From the NCBI GenBank assembly GCA_944385365.1, contig CALWWW010000001.1:1-64000 (forward strand): a DNA stretch of 64,000 bases. Reading direction: 5' to 3'. The DNA is from an uncultured Oscillospiraceae bacterium. GTDB lineage: Bacteria; Bacillota; Clostridia; Oscillospirales; Oscillospiraceae. A program made the translations under genes and the position numbers. The notes beneath the pieces are model-generated. The model had not been told where the DNA came from, did no database searches, and saw only the letters and a program-made list of their open reading frames with translations. Shown in pieces: positions 1-9,544 of the stretch (position 1 is the stretch's first letter; every line of letters starts with the position of its first letter).

Positions 1-497
1 CCGGTGGGACCCGTTGCGCCTGTGGCACCGCTGGGGCCGGTGGGACCCGTTGCACCCGTGGCGCCGCTGGGACCGGTGGGACCCGTTGCACCCGTCGGAC
101 CGCTGGGACCGGTGGGACCCGTCGTGCCCGTTGCACCGCTGGGGCCGGTGGGGCCGGTCACACCCGTTGCCCCGGTGGGGCCGCTGGGACCGGCAGGGCC
201 CGTTGCACCCGTAGCGCCGCTGGGACCGGTGGGGCCGGTCTCGCCGGTGGCACCCGTGGGGCCCACAGGACCGATGAAGCCCGTTGCACCGGTGGCGCCC
301 GTGGGGCCGGTGGGACCGGTAGGACCGGTGGCTCCGGTGGGTCCGGCCGGCGGGCAGGGGGGCGGACAGGGCGGCGGGCAGCAGCAGGACGGCTGACAGC
401 AGCCGTCACCGCCCTGGACGTGGCGGCGGGTCTCCGGCGTAAAGCTCAGTTCCTCACCGCGGCAGTCCTGGGGCGGCATATGAAAAAATTGCGACAT
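1..497 (-). CDS. Collagen-like repeat surface protein, 3' end outside the window
   Basis: On the minus strand, ATG at 497 (AAAGGGG about 9 nt upstream) opens a frame that runs off the left edge; 165 codons are visible. After an N-terminal part of about 30 residues comes a Cys/Pro stretch ([16 protein letters not shown]), then uninterrupted Gly-X-Y triplets of the [15 protein letters not shown] type. This is the bacterial collagen triple-helix pattern found in exosporium and cell-surface filament proteins such as BclA. No signal peptide is visible; the Cys-rich head could crosslink or anchor, which is inference. The plus-strand Pro/Val-rich frame over the same bases is a shadow. Short repeats make copy number prone to slippage. 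The C-terminal domain lies beyond the window, so the exact family is open. Confidence 0.88.
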   Translation of the reverse strand, partial: MSQFFHMPPQDCRGEELSFTPETRRHVQGGDGCCQPSCCCPPPCPPPCPPAGPTGATGPTGPTGPTGATGATGFIGPVGPTGATGETGPTGPSGATGATGPAGPSGPTGATGVTGPTGPSGATGTTGPTGPSGPTGATGPTGPSGATGATGPTGPSGATGATGPT

Positions 498-579
498 GTT
501 TTGTTTCCCCTTTCGCGCGGCCGGATGATTCCTGGGCCGCACTCCATCCTATGCCGCCGCCGCGCCGGAGGTGCACCGG

Positions 580-864
580 TCACTGCTTGCAGTGCTGCTC
601 CAAAATGGTCTGGAGGGCATTGAGACTGCTGCTGTGGGACCGGGCAATAACCGTGTTGCACCGCCGTGCCTCACACATGGCGCAGTTAACCATCTTATGG
701 GAGACGGTGTTGGTGAACAGAATCATTAAATCCGGGCTGCCGATCTTCCGGCGCAGCTCGCTTTTCAGGTGCAGAAAAATCTTCGCCTTACATCCATAGG
801 CCTTGCAGGTGTCCTGGTACAGCCGCTCCATGCGGTCGTTGCCGCCGATGATGACCACGCTCAT
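580..864 (-). CDS. DUF2325 domain protein
   Basis: This 94-residue protein begins MSVVIIGGNDRMERLY and is one DUF2325 domain: a Rossmann-like start (VVIIGGNDRM) and a central DLMILFTNTVSHKM stretch that recalls conserved DUF2325 segments. The function of the family is unknown. The ATG at 864 has GGAGG 7-8 nt upstream. Cysteines occur at CKAYGCKA, CAMCEARRC and near the C-terminus, enough to bind a metal, but this is not shown. It lies upstream of the collagen-like gene on the same strand with an 82-bp gap, so the two may be cotranscribed. A GTTAG/CTAAC inverted repeat sits just upstream and may be an operator. Confidence 0.82.
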   Translation of the reverse strand: MSVVIIGGNDRMERLYQDTCKAYGCKAKIFLHLKSELRRKIGSPDLMILFTNTVSHKMVNCAMCEARRCNTVIARSHSSSLNALQTILEQHCKQ

Positions 865-888
865 TGTTCGCGCCTCCTTGATTTTACG

Positions 889-904
889 GTTAGATATAAC
901 TAAC
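889..904. promoter_or_regulatory. Inverted repeat GTTAGATATAACTAAC upstream of DUF2325 gene
   Basis: A 5-bp inverted repeat (GTTAG/CTAAC) lies 25 bp upstream of the DUF2325 start, over its probable -10 region. TAACTAACT (897-905) recurs at 956-964. The form resembles DtxR/IdeR-type metal-regulator boxes (GGTTAG..CTAACC), so metal control is possible; that is inference. Confidence 0.35.
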
Positions 905-1017
905 TTTCATTGGAAAAGAAAAGCGGTTTTCCGCCTTTGTTTTTCTGGTTATTTGTAACTAACTCATTTGCAGGATACCACAGGTTTTCTCTTCTGTCAA
1001 GAGTCTTTTCCGGTCGG

Positions 1018-1046
1018 TTGACACGGGGAAGATGCCGTCGTATCAT
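1018..1046 (+). promoter_or_regulatory. Sigma-A type promoter for the flavin oxidoreductase operon
   Basis: TTGACA at 1018-1023 and TATCAT at 1041-1046 are 17 bp apart, about 40 bp before the first ATG of the operon at 1085. Confidence 0.6.
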
Positions 1047-1084
1047 GGAGGAAATGAGATTCTACCGCAAAGGAGTGACCGTCC

Positions 1085-2548
1085 ATGGACCGTCCACTGG
1101 ATATCACCATCATCGGCGCGGGCGTCATCGGCTGCGCCGTGGCCCGGGAGCTGAGCCGCTACCATCTGCGGGTGGCTGTGGCCGAGGCCCATCCGGACCT
1201 GTTCGGCGGCACCAGCGCCCGCAATTCCGGCGTCATCCATGCCGGGTTCCACAACGCCCCCGGCTCCCTTATGGCCCGGCTGTGTGTGGAGGGCAATCGT
1301 CTGTTCTCCGATCTGACGGCCCATCTGGACGTGCCCATGCGCCGCACCGGCAAGCTGGTGGTGGGCTTTGACGACGAGGACCGGGGCCATCTGCTCTCCA
1401 TGCTGGAGCGGGGCCGCCGGAACGGCGTACCGGGCCTGAAGCTCATCGGCCGGGACGAGCTGCGGAAGCTGGCCCCGGCGGTGGCGGGTGAATTTGCCCT
1501 GTATTCAGCGTCCACCGGTATTGTGGACCCGTTCCAATGGACCTGGGCCCTGGCGGAAAACGCCGCCCAGAACGGCGTCCGGTTTCTCTTTTCCAGCCCC
1601 CTGACCGCCGCCGTCCGCCGGGACGGCCTGTGGGCGCTGACGGTGGGAAGCCGCACCCTGTACAGCCGGTGGGTCATCAACTGCGCCGGGCTGTTCTCGG
1701 ACAAGGTGGCGGCATTGCTGGGCCTGACGGGCTATGAAATTTACCCCTGCCGGGGCGAATATTTTCTGTTGGACGAACGGCTCTCCTCCCTGCTGCCCCT
1801 GCCCGCCTATCCGGTGCCCAACTACCGCACCGGCGGCCTGGGCATCCATCTGACGCCCACGCTGGAGGGCAACATTCTGATCGGTCCCAGCACCGAGTAC
1901 ATCGACGGTCCCACGGACTGGCGCACCACGGCCCCCACCCAGGAGATGCTTCTGCGGGAGGGGCGGCGGATTTTCCCCAGTCTCAGCCGGTCTGACTGCA
2001 TTCGGGCCTTTGCCGGTGTCCGGCCCAAGCTGACAGGCCCCGACCGGGGCGGCTACGACGATTTTGTCATCTGCCGCCGGGAGGACGTGTCCCCCCGTGT
2101 CATCCACCTGATCGGCATGGAATCGCCGGGCCTGACGGCCTCGGTGCCCATTGCACGGGAGGTCATCCGGCTTCTGGGTTTGACGGAACCCCTGGTGGAG
2201 CGGGCCGACTTCGACCCCATCCGGCAGCGGCCCGTTTCCCTGCGGCATCTGAGCCCGGCATCCCAGGCCCGTCTCATTGCTGACAACCCGGACCACGGGG
2301 AAATCGTCTGCCGCTGCCGCACCATTACCCGCGCCGACGTGGCGGCGGCCCTGTCCGGTCCCCTGCCCGCCCGGACGCTGACAGGATTAAAATACCGCTG
2401 TGGGGCCATGATGGGCCGCTGTCAGGGCGGCTACTGTCAGACCCGCCTGGTGGCGCTGATAGAGGAGCTGGGCGGGATTCCCAGAGAACAGCTGCTCTAC
2501 GGCCCGGCGGATTCCCGCCTGTTTGCTGGAAAGGTGCGTGACGTATGA
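1085..2548 (+). CDS. GlpA-like NAD(P)/FAD-dependent oxidoreductase with BFD [2Fe-2S] domain
   Basis: This 487-residue protein is of the anaerobic glycerol-3-phosphate dehydrogenase type. The FAD-binding Rossmann motif GAGVIG is at residues 11-16, followed by a DAO fold (GGTSARNSGVIHAGF). The C-terminal BFD-like domain has Cys409-x-Cys411, Cys446 and Cys451 as likely [2Fe-2S] ligands. AAGGAG precedes the ATG at 1085. It overlaps the next gene by 4 nt (ATGA). The order DAO-BFD oxidoreductase, second flavoprotein, DUF1667 protein is a known Clostridia operon for glycerol-3-phosphate oxidation to dihydroxyacetone phosphate. No glycerol kinase or facilitator is nearby, so the substrate is inferred; other 2-hydroxyacid substrates are possible. 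Confidence 0.88.
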   Translation: MDRPLDITIIGAGVIGCAVARELSRYHLRVAVAEAHPDLFGGTSARNSGVIHAGFHNAPGSLMARLCVEGNRLFSDLTAHLDVPMRRTGKLVVGFDDEDRGHLLSMLERGRRNGVPGLKLIGRDELRKLAPAVAGEFALYSASTGIVDPFQWTWALAENAAQNGVRFLFSSPLTAAVRRDGLWALTVGSRTLYSRWVINCAGLFSDKVAALLGLTGYEIYPCRGEYFLLDERLSSLLPLPAYPVPNYRTGGLGIHLTPTLEGNILIGPSTEYIDGPTDWRTTAPTQEMLLREGRRIFPSLSRSDCIRAFAGVRPKLTGPDRGGYDDFVICRREDVSPRVIHLIGMESPGLTASVPIAREVIRLLGLTEPLVERADFDPIRQRPVSLRHLSPASQARLIADNPDHGEIVCRCRTITRADVAAALSGPLPARTLTGLKYRCGAMMGRCQGGYCQTRLVALIEELGGIPREQLLYGPADSRLFAGKVRDV

Positions 2549-3795
2549 ACGAACCTATTTTGAAGGATGTGGTCATCCTCGGCGGCGGTCCCGCCGGTCT
2601 GGCCGCGGCGCTGGCCCTCCACGAACAGGGTGTCCGCGACCTGGTGATTCTGGAGCGGGAGCCGGAAGCCGGGGGCATTCTGCGCCAGTGCATCCACGAC
2701 GGCTTCGGTCTGACGCGGTTCCACGAAGCCCTCACCGGCCCTGAATATGCCAAGCGGTTTCTGGACCCGGTCCGGGCGGCGGGCATTGAACTCCACACCG
2801 GCACCACCGTCACGGGCCTGACGGCCCAGCGGCTGGTGACGGCTGTCTCCCACCGGGGGCTGACCCAGTATCAGGCCCGGGCCGTGATTCTGGCCATGGG
2901 CTGCCGGGAGCGGGCCGCCGGGGCCCTGCCCATGTACGGAGCCCGGCCCGCCGGTGTGTTCACCGCCGGTGTGGCCCAAGCCTATGTCAATCTCTATAAT
3001 ACCATGGTGGGCCGGGAGATTGTGATTCTCGGTTCCGGCGACATCGGCCTGATTATGGCCCGCCGGCTGACGCTGGAGGGGGCCCACGTCCTGGGCGTCT
3101 ATGAGATTCTGCCCCACCCCAGCGGCCTGCCCCGGAATGTCACCCAGTGTTTGGACGATTTCCACATCCCGCTCCATCTCTCCCATACGGTGACAAAGCT
3201 CCACGGCGCGGCACGGCTGGAAGCCGTCACCGTCTGCGCCGTGGACGAGCAGCGCCGCCCCCTGCCGGAGACGGCAGCGCGGATTCCCTGTGATACGCTG
3301 ATTCTCTCGGTGGGGCTGATTCCCGAAAACGAACTGAGCCGCATGGCAGGAATAGAACTGGACAGCCAGACCGGCGGCCCCGTGGTGGACCAGTTCCTGC
3401 AAACCACGGTCCCCGGCATCTTCGCCGCCGGAAACGTCCTCCATGTCCACGACGTGGCCGACGATGTTTCCGCCGAAGCCGAATTTCTGGCGGCCCAGGT
3501 GGCCCGGTATCTGGCCGGGCCCCTGCCCCATTGCCCCATTGCCGTCACCGGCCGCGGCTGCGGCCATGTGGTGCCCCAGCGGCTGTGCCGGGGTGAAGCC
3601 GCCGTGCTCTCCTTCCGTCCCGCCGCGCCCCGGCGGCATCTGGTGGTGGAGGCCGTCCAGGACGGTCAAACCCTCTGCCGCCGGACCATTCCCTATGCCA
3701 CCCCGGCCCAGATGGTCCATCTGCCCATTCCGGACCTGGCCGACGGTTCCCCCGTGGAGGTATGCTGTTATGACGACGAAAACCCTGCTGTGTAA
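2545..3795 (+). CDS. FAD/NAD(P)-dependent oxidoreductase, second subunit of the GlpA-like system
   Basis: This 416-residue pyridine-nucleotide-disulfide-type flavoprotein has an N-terminal FAD motif (VVILGGGPAGLAAA), a second dinucleotide fold (IVILGSGDIGLIMA, about residue 155) and the late FAD motif GIFAAGNVLHVHD. It resembles the small FAD/NADH subunits that partner with GlpA-type dehydrogenases and HcnB-like proteins. Start and stop overlaps with both neighbours (4 nt upstream, 26 nt downstream) indicate translational coupling. Its likely role is electron transfer between the dehydrogenase and a pyridine nucleotide or another carrier; the electron acceptor cannot be read from sequence. 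Confidence 0.86.
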   Translation: MNEPILKDVVILGGGPAGLAAALALHEQGVRDLVILEREPEAGGILRQCIHDGFGLTRFHEALTGPEYAKRFLDPVRAAGIELHTGTTVTGLTAQRLVTAVSHRGLTQYQARAVILAMGCRERAAGALPMYGARPAGVFTAGVAQAYVNLYNTMVGREIVILGSGDIGLIMARRLTLEGAHVLGVYEILPHPSGLPRNVTQCLDDFHIPLHLSHTVTKLHGAARLEAVTVCAVDEQRRPLPETAARIPCDTLILSVGLIPENELSRMAGIELDSQTGGPVVDQFLQTTVPGIFAAGNVLHVHDVADDVSAEAEFLAAQVARYLAGPLPHCPIAVTGRGCGHVVPQRLCRGEAAVLSFRPAAPRRHLVVEAVQDGQTLCRRTIPYATPAQMVHLPIPDLADGSPVEVCCYDDENPAV

Positions 3796-4150
3796 TCTCT
3801 GCCCCAACTGCTGCGCCCTGACCGTGACCTTGGAGGGGGACACGGTCACCGGCTGCACCGGCAATCTCTGCACCCAGGGAGCCGATTTCGCCCGGCAGGA
3901 GCTGACCATGCCCCTGCGGAATGTGACCACCTCCGTAGCCGTCTCCGGCGGTCTCTATCCCCTGTGTTCCGTGCGGCTGTCGGCCCCCATTCCCCTGTCC
4001 CGGCTGACGGAGGCCGTGGACCTGCTGCACGGCCTGACGGTGACCGCTCCGGTGGCCATGGGCCAGGTACTGTTGGAGGACCTGCTGGGCCTTGGCGTTC
4101 AGGTTCTGTCCACCCGCTCCGTCCCTGCGCTCCAAATCCGCCGGGATTGA
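3770..4150 (+). CDS. DUF1667 domain protein, third gene of the glycerol-3-phosphate dehydrogenase operon
   Basis: This 126-residue protein starts at ATG 3770, inside the end of the previous gene, with GGAGG 9 nt upstream. The N-terminus carries four or five Cys residues (LLCNLCPNCC and later TGCTGNLC), as in the DUF1667 family that always follows the paired flavoproteins in Clostridia. The Cys pattern suggests an Fe-S or Zn site; its role as electron carrier or assembly factor is inferred. A longer frame from 3443 also reaches this stop, but it overlaps the flavoprotein and lacks the family start. Confidence 0.85.
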   Translation: MTTKTLLCNLCPNCCALTVTLEGDTVTGCTGNLCTQGADFARQELTMPLRNVTTSVAVSGGLYPLCSVRLSAPIPLSRLTEAVDLLHGLTVTAPVAMGQVLLEDLLGLGVQVLSTRSVPALQIRRD

Positions 4151-4296
4151 CCGCGTGGACTGTCCGAATGGTCGGTGGGGCTTTGTGACAATTTTCCTTT
4201 CTTTTTGATTTTCAGTGGAATCTCCTGTGATAGTATGGTATATTAAGGATGTCTAACTGTACCAGAGCCGCAAGCAGGAGAAAAAGAGGTGAGGCT

Positions 4297-7200
4297 ATGC
4301 GATTCAGCTGTGAGTTTTTTGAAAGTCTCAACGAGGATGTCTACATCTCGGACATGAAGACTTACGACTTGCTCTATGTCAACGCGCATCTGCGCAAAAT
4401 GCTGGGATTGGGGTCCCATGAAGCATATCGCGGCCAAAAATGCTATGCCTTGCTGCAAGGATTGGAGGAGCCCTGTGCATTCTGTACCAACTCCAAGCTG
4501 CGCGCCGGAGCATTTTATGAATGGACGTATCACAACCCGCTGTTGAAGCAGGATTACAGCATCAAAGACACCATTTTGGACTAGGAGGGCCGTCCCTGCC
4601 GCATGGAGCTGGCCGTGGAAGCCGCCCAGGGTGCGTTTACGCCGGACCCGCACCATACGCCCTATCTGACCAAACGCGATACGGTCATCGACGAATGCTT
4701 GCAGCAGATCTACAACTCCGCCAGTGTGGACGACGCCCTGATGCAGCTGCTGGCCTATATCGGGCGGGAGTTTCACTGCGGCCGGGCGTACATTTTCGAG
4801 GACAACGGCGACGCCGCCTTCAACAACACCTATGAATGGTGCGCGCCGGGTGTGACGCCCCAGAAGGACCGTCTGCAAAATATCCCCGTAGAAGCCATTG
4901 ACTGGTGGATTCGCCTGTTTCAAAGCCATCAGATTGTGGTACTCAACAATCTGGACTACATCCGGGAGCACAATCCGCTGGTCTATGAACAGTTGCAGCC
5001 CCAGGAGGTCACCACCCTGGTGACCGGTCCCATCTATCTGGAGCAGCAGCTCATCGGCTTTTTCGGCGTGGACAACCCGCTGCCGGAATCGCTGCCGGTG
5101 CTGAAACCGCTGCTGTACGCCATCGGATATTTTTTTGCTTCGGTCCTCAAGCGCCGCAACCTCATCCACCGGCTGGAGGACCTGAGCTTCCGCGATTCCC
5201 TTACCGGCGCCCTCAACCGCAATGCCCTGGCGGAGCTGGACACCATCTTTCCGTCCATGGACACCCTGGGCGTGCTGTACTGCGACATCTCCGGTCTGAA
5301 ACAGATCAACGACACCCTGGGCCACGACGCCGGTGATGAACTGATTATCCAGTGCTATCACACCATCCAGAAAGCCGTGGGAAACCACAACATCTATCGG
5401 GCCGGCGGCGACGAATTTGTGGTGGTGCTGCCCAATATCTCACAGGCGGAATTTAACCGGTATGTGGAAGCGCTGAAACAGGCCGTTACAGGCAGCGACC
5501 AGCACATTGCCGTGGGCCATACCTGGGCCGACCGCAAGCCGTTCTCTTTGCAAACGCTGGTGGCCCATGCCGACAAGGTCATGTACGAGGACAAGCGGAA
5601 ATATTACGAAAACAGTGTGTTTCTCGTCAACAAGTCCCGGCCCCAGCGGCAGGACAGCCCCCCGCTGCTGCGGAATACGGCCTTTCACCAGTTTATTCAG
5701 GCCACTTCTTCGACGCTGAGACGCTGTTTCGTTCCATCACCTCCATCAACCGTTCCCAGTTTGTCTATTTTGGAGACCTGCAAACCAATTTGTTTTACAT
5801 CTCCGACAATATGCGCGACGCCTTCGGCTTCCCCAGCAATATGGTGCCGGACCTGCTGAACAGCTGGATCAAGCGCATTTGTTCGCCGGAGGACCAGCAG
5901 CTGTACTGTCGGGACATTGCCGATATGATGGCCCACAAGCGCACGGTACACGACCTGCGGTATCAGGTCCGCGACTGCTTCGGCAACCATATGTGGGTCC
6001 GCTGCTGCGGCCTGCTCCAGTGGAATGAATCCTATACGGTGCCCCTGTTTTTCTCCGGCTGTCTTTCCACCCAGGATTCGGAATTTATGGTGGACCCCGT
6101 CACCCGGCTGCTTCAGGAGTCCGCCGCCATGCAGAAGCTGCTGGAGCTCCATGCCGGAGGCGAACCGGTGCCGGTGGATTGTGTTCAGCTTCAACGGTTT
6201 TACGGAGATCAACCGTATCAAGGGCCGCCAGATGGCCAATCAGATGCTGCGGTCCATTGTGACCATGCTGACCAACCGGTTCAACGACACCCTTTCCTTT
6301 TTCCGGCTGGACGGTATCCGGTTTATGGCGCTGGTGTCCCCCAACTGTACCGATTCCCCCGAAACCCTCATTGAAGCCATCCGCAGCGCCGTCGCGGACG
6401 CCTACCGCTCCTCCGGCGTGCTGCTGCGCTGTCCCTGTTCCGTGGGTCTGCTGCAATATCCCGCCGACGGCGTCACGCCCCAGGTGCTGGTGGAAAATGC
6501 CATCGACTTGATTGCCACGGCCAAGTCCCTGCCGGACCGCCCCTATGTCATCCATTCCCAGCAGGACCGGCTCACCCAAAAGGAACTGGCCGCCATGGCC
6601 ATTCAGCTGAACCGGGATATCTACAACAACATGGCCAATTTCCGGGTGGTGGTGCAGCCCATCGTGTCGGCCAAGACCGGCCAGATTCGCGGCGGCGAGA
6701 CGCTGCTTCGGTGGCGCTACGGCGGCAAGGACATCTCCCCCGCCGTCTTTGTCCCCATTCTGGAGCGCAGCGGGCAGATCATCGGCGTGGGCCGCTGGGT
6801 ATTCGAACAGGTGGTGCGCTGCTGTAAGCGGCTGCTGGGCACCGGTTCCAAACTCCACCTGTCCTTTAACGTCAGCTATCTGCAAATTTTGGATGAAGAT
6901 TTTATGCCCTTCCTCGAAAATACACTGCGGAAACACCATATGGATGGCAAAAATCTGACGGTGGAGCTGACGGAGACCCACTTTGTGGAATCCTCTGAGC
7001 GATTGCAGCAATTTATCAAGGGCTGCAATGAACTGGGGCTGCAAATGGCGTTGGATGACTTCGGCGCGGGGTATTCCTCCCTGTCTCTGCTGCTGCAATT
7101 CCCCACGGGTATCGTCAAGCTGGACCGCTCTCTCCTGACACAGATCACCACATCCCCGGACATTCTCAACTTTATTCAGAGTATTGTCTATGCCTGTCAC

Positions 7201-7368
7201 AGCTTTGGGCAGCGAATCTGCGCCGAGGGTGTGGAAACCGAGGAACAGGCGGCTATTCTGCGGGATATGGGCTGCGAACTGATTCAGGGGTTCCACTACT
7301 ACCGCCCCATGGAGCGGCGGGACTTGTACGAGCTGACGGCCCGGAACGTCCACGCCAAATCCGTTTGA
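4297..7368 (+). pseudogene. Broken PAS-GAF-GGDEF-PAS-GGDEF-EAL c-di-GMP signalling gene
   Basis: ATG 4297 follows AGAGGTGAGG. The parts, in order: PAS (4297-4584), GAF (about 4680-5150), an intact GGDEF domain (RAGGDEF near 5400), a second PAS (about 5700-6150), a degenerate GGDEF domain (RLDGIRF), and an EAL domain (GGETLLRW, TVELTETHF, DDFGAGYSS) ending at 7368. Three lesions interrupt one reading frame. A TAG at 4582-4584 stops it after 95 codons, although the frame continues in phase. A missing G near 5700 shifts the frame; restoring it gives HQFIQGHFFDAETLF. A second shift lies near 6175-6190. An intact parent would make or degrade c-di-GMP. Sequencing error is an alternative to real decay. 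Fragments starting at 4603 and 6025 could still be translated. Confidence 0.85.
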
Positions 7369-7399
7369 AATCCAAAAACGGCAACGCAATGAATAAAAA

Positions 7400-7918
7400 A
7401 GATAAAAGTTTTACTCGATTTTTTTCAAAAAATCGCGGAGTCCAGAGGCAGGGCCTCTGGTCGCCCGCCGCAGCGGGCGAAATACCCGCGCCGCGCACGG
7501 CGCGAATTCCCCAATCGTCCATAGCGCCATCCGCAGATGGCGCAACCCCCGCGGCAATGCCGCAAGGCCGCCGTCCCCACCCCATTGCGGGTGGCGGATG
7601 GCGGCCTTTTGTCGGTACCTGGTATCGTTGTTTGGCGCATTCAGGCGAAATCGTCACCCGCTGCCAGCGGCGGGACACACAGGTCCCGCCCTACATTCCA
7701 TGTCGGCAGTGCGTTTGTATTCGTGGACTGATGACAGACGGCCCCCGCCGTCCACCCCCATAGGGGCGGCGGCGGGGGCCGTGGCCGTTGGCCGAAGATT
7801 GCGCCATCTGCGGATGGCGCTGGATACGACTGGGGATTTCGCCCGCTGCGGCGGGCGACCGGGGCGCTGCCCCTGGACCCTGCGATTTTTTGAAAAAAAT
7901 CGAGTAAAACTTTTATCT
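7400..7918. repeat. 519-bp palindromic MITE-like repeat with perfect 37-bp terminal inverted repeats
   Basis: Bases 7400-7436 and 7882-7918 are perfect inverted repeats (AGATAAAAGTTTTACTCGAT... on the outer side). Imperfect inverted arms continue inward to about 7551 and 7797, including GCGCCATCCGCAGATGGCGC and its counterpart. The GC-rich core has more hairpins. No convincing gene is inside. It lies between convergent genes, so its ends could also act as bidirectional terminators. Mobility by an external transposase is inference; no target duplication was found. Confidence 0.75.
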
Positions 7919-7940
7919 GTTTTCTTGCGCTCTCAGCAAA

Positions 7941-7978
7941 AACAGGCGCGTTACAGCAAAAGCCGCAACGCGCCTGTT
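7941..7978 (-). terminator. Terminator after mgtE
   Basis: Perfect 12-bp stem AACAGGCGCGTT/AACGCGCCTGTT with a 14-nt loop. On the minus strand it is followed by a T-rich stretch (TTTTTGCTG). Confidence 0.7.
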
Positions 7979-8020
7979 CGATTATTTTTATTCCAAAATC
8001 GTCGGGTGATACCGTCTGAA

Positions 8021-9397
8021 TCACAAGCCCAGCAGCATAGACGCAACCTGGAAATACACCAACAGAGCGATGGCGTCCACAATGGTAGTGATAAAGGGAC
8101 TGGCCATCACCGCCGGGTCGAAGCCCAGCCGCTCCGCCACAATGGGCAGCGTGCCGCCCACCAGCTTGGCGCACAGCACCGTAATCGCCAGCGTGATGCA
8201 CACGGTCATCATGACGCCCAGGGTGATTCCCTCTTCGCCCAAGAGCATGTTATCCACCAGGAAAATCTTGAGGAAGGCCGTCGCGGCCAGCACCACGCCG
8301 CAGAGAATGGCCACCCGGCACTCTTTCCAGAGAATCCGGGGCAAATCCCGCAGGGCGATTTCTCCGATGGACAAGCCGCGGACGATGGTTACCGACGTCT
8401 GGGAGCCGGAGTTGCCCGCCGTATCCATCAGCATGGGGATAAACGAGGTCAGAACGATCTGTTTGGCCAGGGCGTTTTCAAAATAATTGAGAATCATGCC
8501 GGTAAAGGTGGCCGACACCATCAGGAGCATCAGCCAGGGAATGCGGTTCTTGAAAACCTCAAAGGTGGACAGGCGCATATACGGCTTTTCCGACGGCAGC
8601 ATGGCGGCCATCTTTTCCATGTCCTCCGTGACCTCTTCTTCGATAACGTCCATGGCGTCGTCGAAGGTCACAATACCGACCAGCCGGTTTTCCGCGTCCA
8701 CCACCGGCAAGGCCAGGAAGTCATATTTGGAGAACAGCTGGGCCACGTCTTCTTTATCTTCCAGGGTATTGACGGAGATGACGTTCTCCTCCATGATCTC
8801 GGAGATGACCTCTTCGTCGTCCTCGCACAGCAGCAGGTCCTTGACGGTGGTCAGGCCCAGCAGTTTGCGGTCTTCGGTGACGTAGCAGGTGTAAATGGTC
8901 TCCTTGTCGATGCCCGTCCGGCGGATGCGCTTGATGGCCTCCTCCACGGTCATGTCAGGCCGCAGGGTGACGCACTCGGTGGTCATAATGGAACCGGCGC
9001 TGTCCTCGGGATAGCGCAGAATTTCATTGATCTGCTTGCGCATTTCCGGGTCGGCCTGGCCCAGAATCCGGCGAACCACATTGGCGGGCATCTCTTCCAC
9101 AATGTCCACGGCGTCATCGACGTACAGTTCGTCGATGACCTCTTTCAGCTCGCTGTCGGAAAAGCCCCGAATCAGCAGTTCCTGGGCCTCCGGGTCCATT
9201 TCCACGAAGGTCTCCGACGCCAGCTCCTTGGGCAGCAGCCGGAACAGCAGCGGCAGCCGGTCCTCTTCCAGATCGTCGAAGATGGCGGCGATGTCCACCG
9301 GGTTCATGGTTGCCAGAATGTCCCGCAGGGACAGGTATTTTTTACTGTTGAGGAGCGCCAGCAGCGTCTCCTTCATCATAACGGTATGTTCAGCCAT
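8021..9397 (-). CDS. mgtE: MgtE-family magnesium transporter
   Basis: This 458-residue protein has the full MgtE layout: an N-terminal superhelical MgtE_N domain (about 20-125, with the MNPVDIAAIFDDL motif), a CBS pair (about 130-260, acidic and Mg-sensing), a long plug helix, and five membrane helices from about 280 to the end (NSGSQTSVTIVRGLSIGEI is the signature region). It is a gated Mg2+ channel in the cytoplasmic membrane. ATG 9397 follows AGGAGGAGG. It is monocistronic, with its own promoter about 200 bp upstream and a leader that holds a short open frame. Confidence 0.95.
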   Translation of the reverse strand: MAEHTVMMKETLLALLNSKKYLSLRDILATMNPVDIAAIFDDLEEDRLPLLFRLLPKELASETFVEMDPEAQELLIRGFSDSELKEVIDELYVDDAVDIVEEMPANVVRRILGQADPEMRKQINEILRYPEDSAGSIMTTECVTLRPDMTVEEAIKRIRRTGIDKETIYTCYVTEDRKLLGLTTVKDLLLCEDDEEVISEIMEENVISVNTLEDKEDVAQLFSKYDFLALPVVDAENRLVGIVTFDDAMDVIEEEVTEDMEKMAAMLPSEKPYMRLSTFEVFKNRIPWLMLLMVSATFTGMILNYFENALAKQIVLTSFIPMLMDTAGNSGSQTSVTIVRGLSIGEIALRDLPRILWKECRVAILCGVVLAATAFLKIFLVDNMLLGEEGITLGVMMTVCITLAITVLCAKLVGGTLPIVAERLGFDPAVMASPFITTIVDAIALLVYFQVASMLLGL

Positions 9398-9454
9398 GGT
9401 TTCCTCCTCCTAAATTACAGGTTTTTAGGAAGCACAAACACACGGTACGGACCG

Positions 9455-9544
9455 TCACAGACGGGAAACAACGGCCACAAAAGCGGCTGGTTTCCCGCGG
9501 CGACTTCGGCCCGGGCCTGTGCCGCTGCCACTTCCTGTGTCCAT
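9455..9544 (-). CDS. Possible 29-residue leader peptide in the mgtE 5' untranslated region
   Basis: ATG 9544 with AAAGGGGTG 6-7 nt upstream opens a 29-codon frame (MDTGSGSGTGPGRSRRGKPA...VVSRL) ending in TGA at 9455-9457, 57 nt before mgtE. It lies between the predicted transcription start and mgtE. GC-rich self-complementary stretches overlap it. Leader-peptide control of Mg transporters is known for Salmonella mgtA and mgtCBR; this peptide is not homologous to those. Coding status is unproven. Confidence 0.35.
   Translation of the reverse strand: MDTGSGSGTGPGRSRRGKPAAFVAVVSRL

Noticed and set aside
1..360. CRISPR-like array
   Set aside because: The short repeats are codon-phased Gly-X-Y triplets, not spaced repeats.
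4..396. Plus-strand Pro/Val-rich 130-residue frame
   Set aside because: It is the antisense of the Gly-X-Y collagen repeat on the minus strand, which has a start codon, SD and family pattern.
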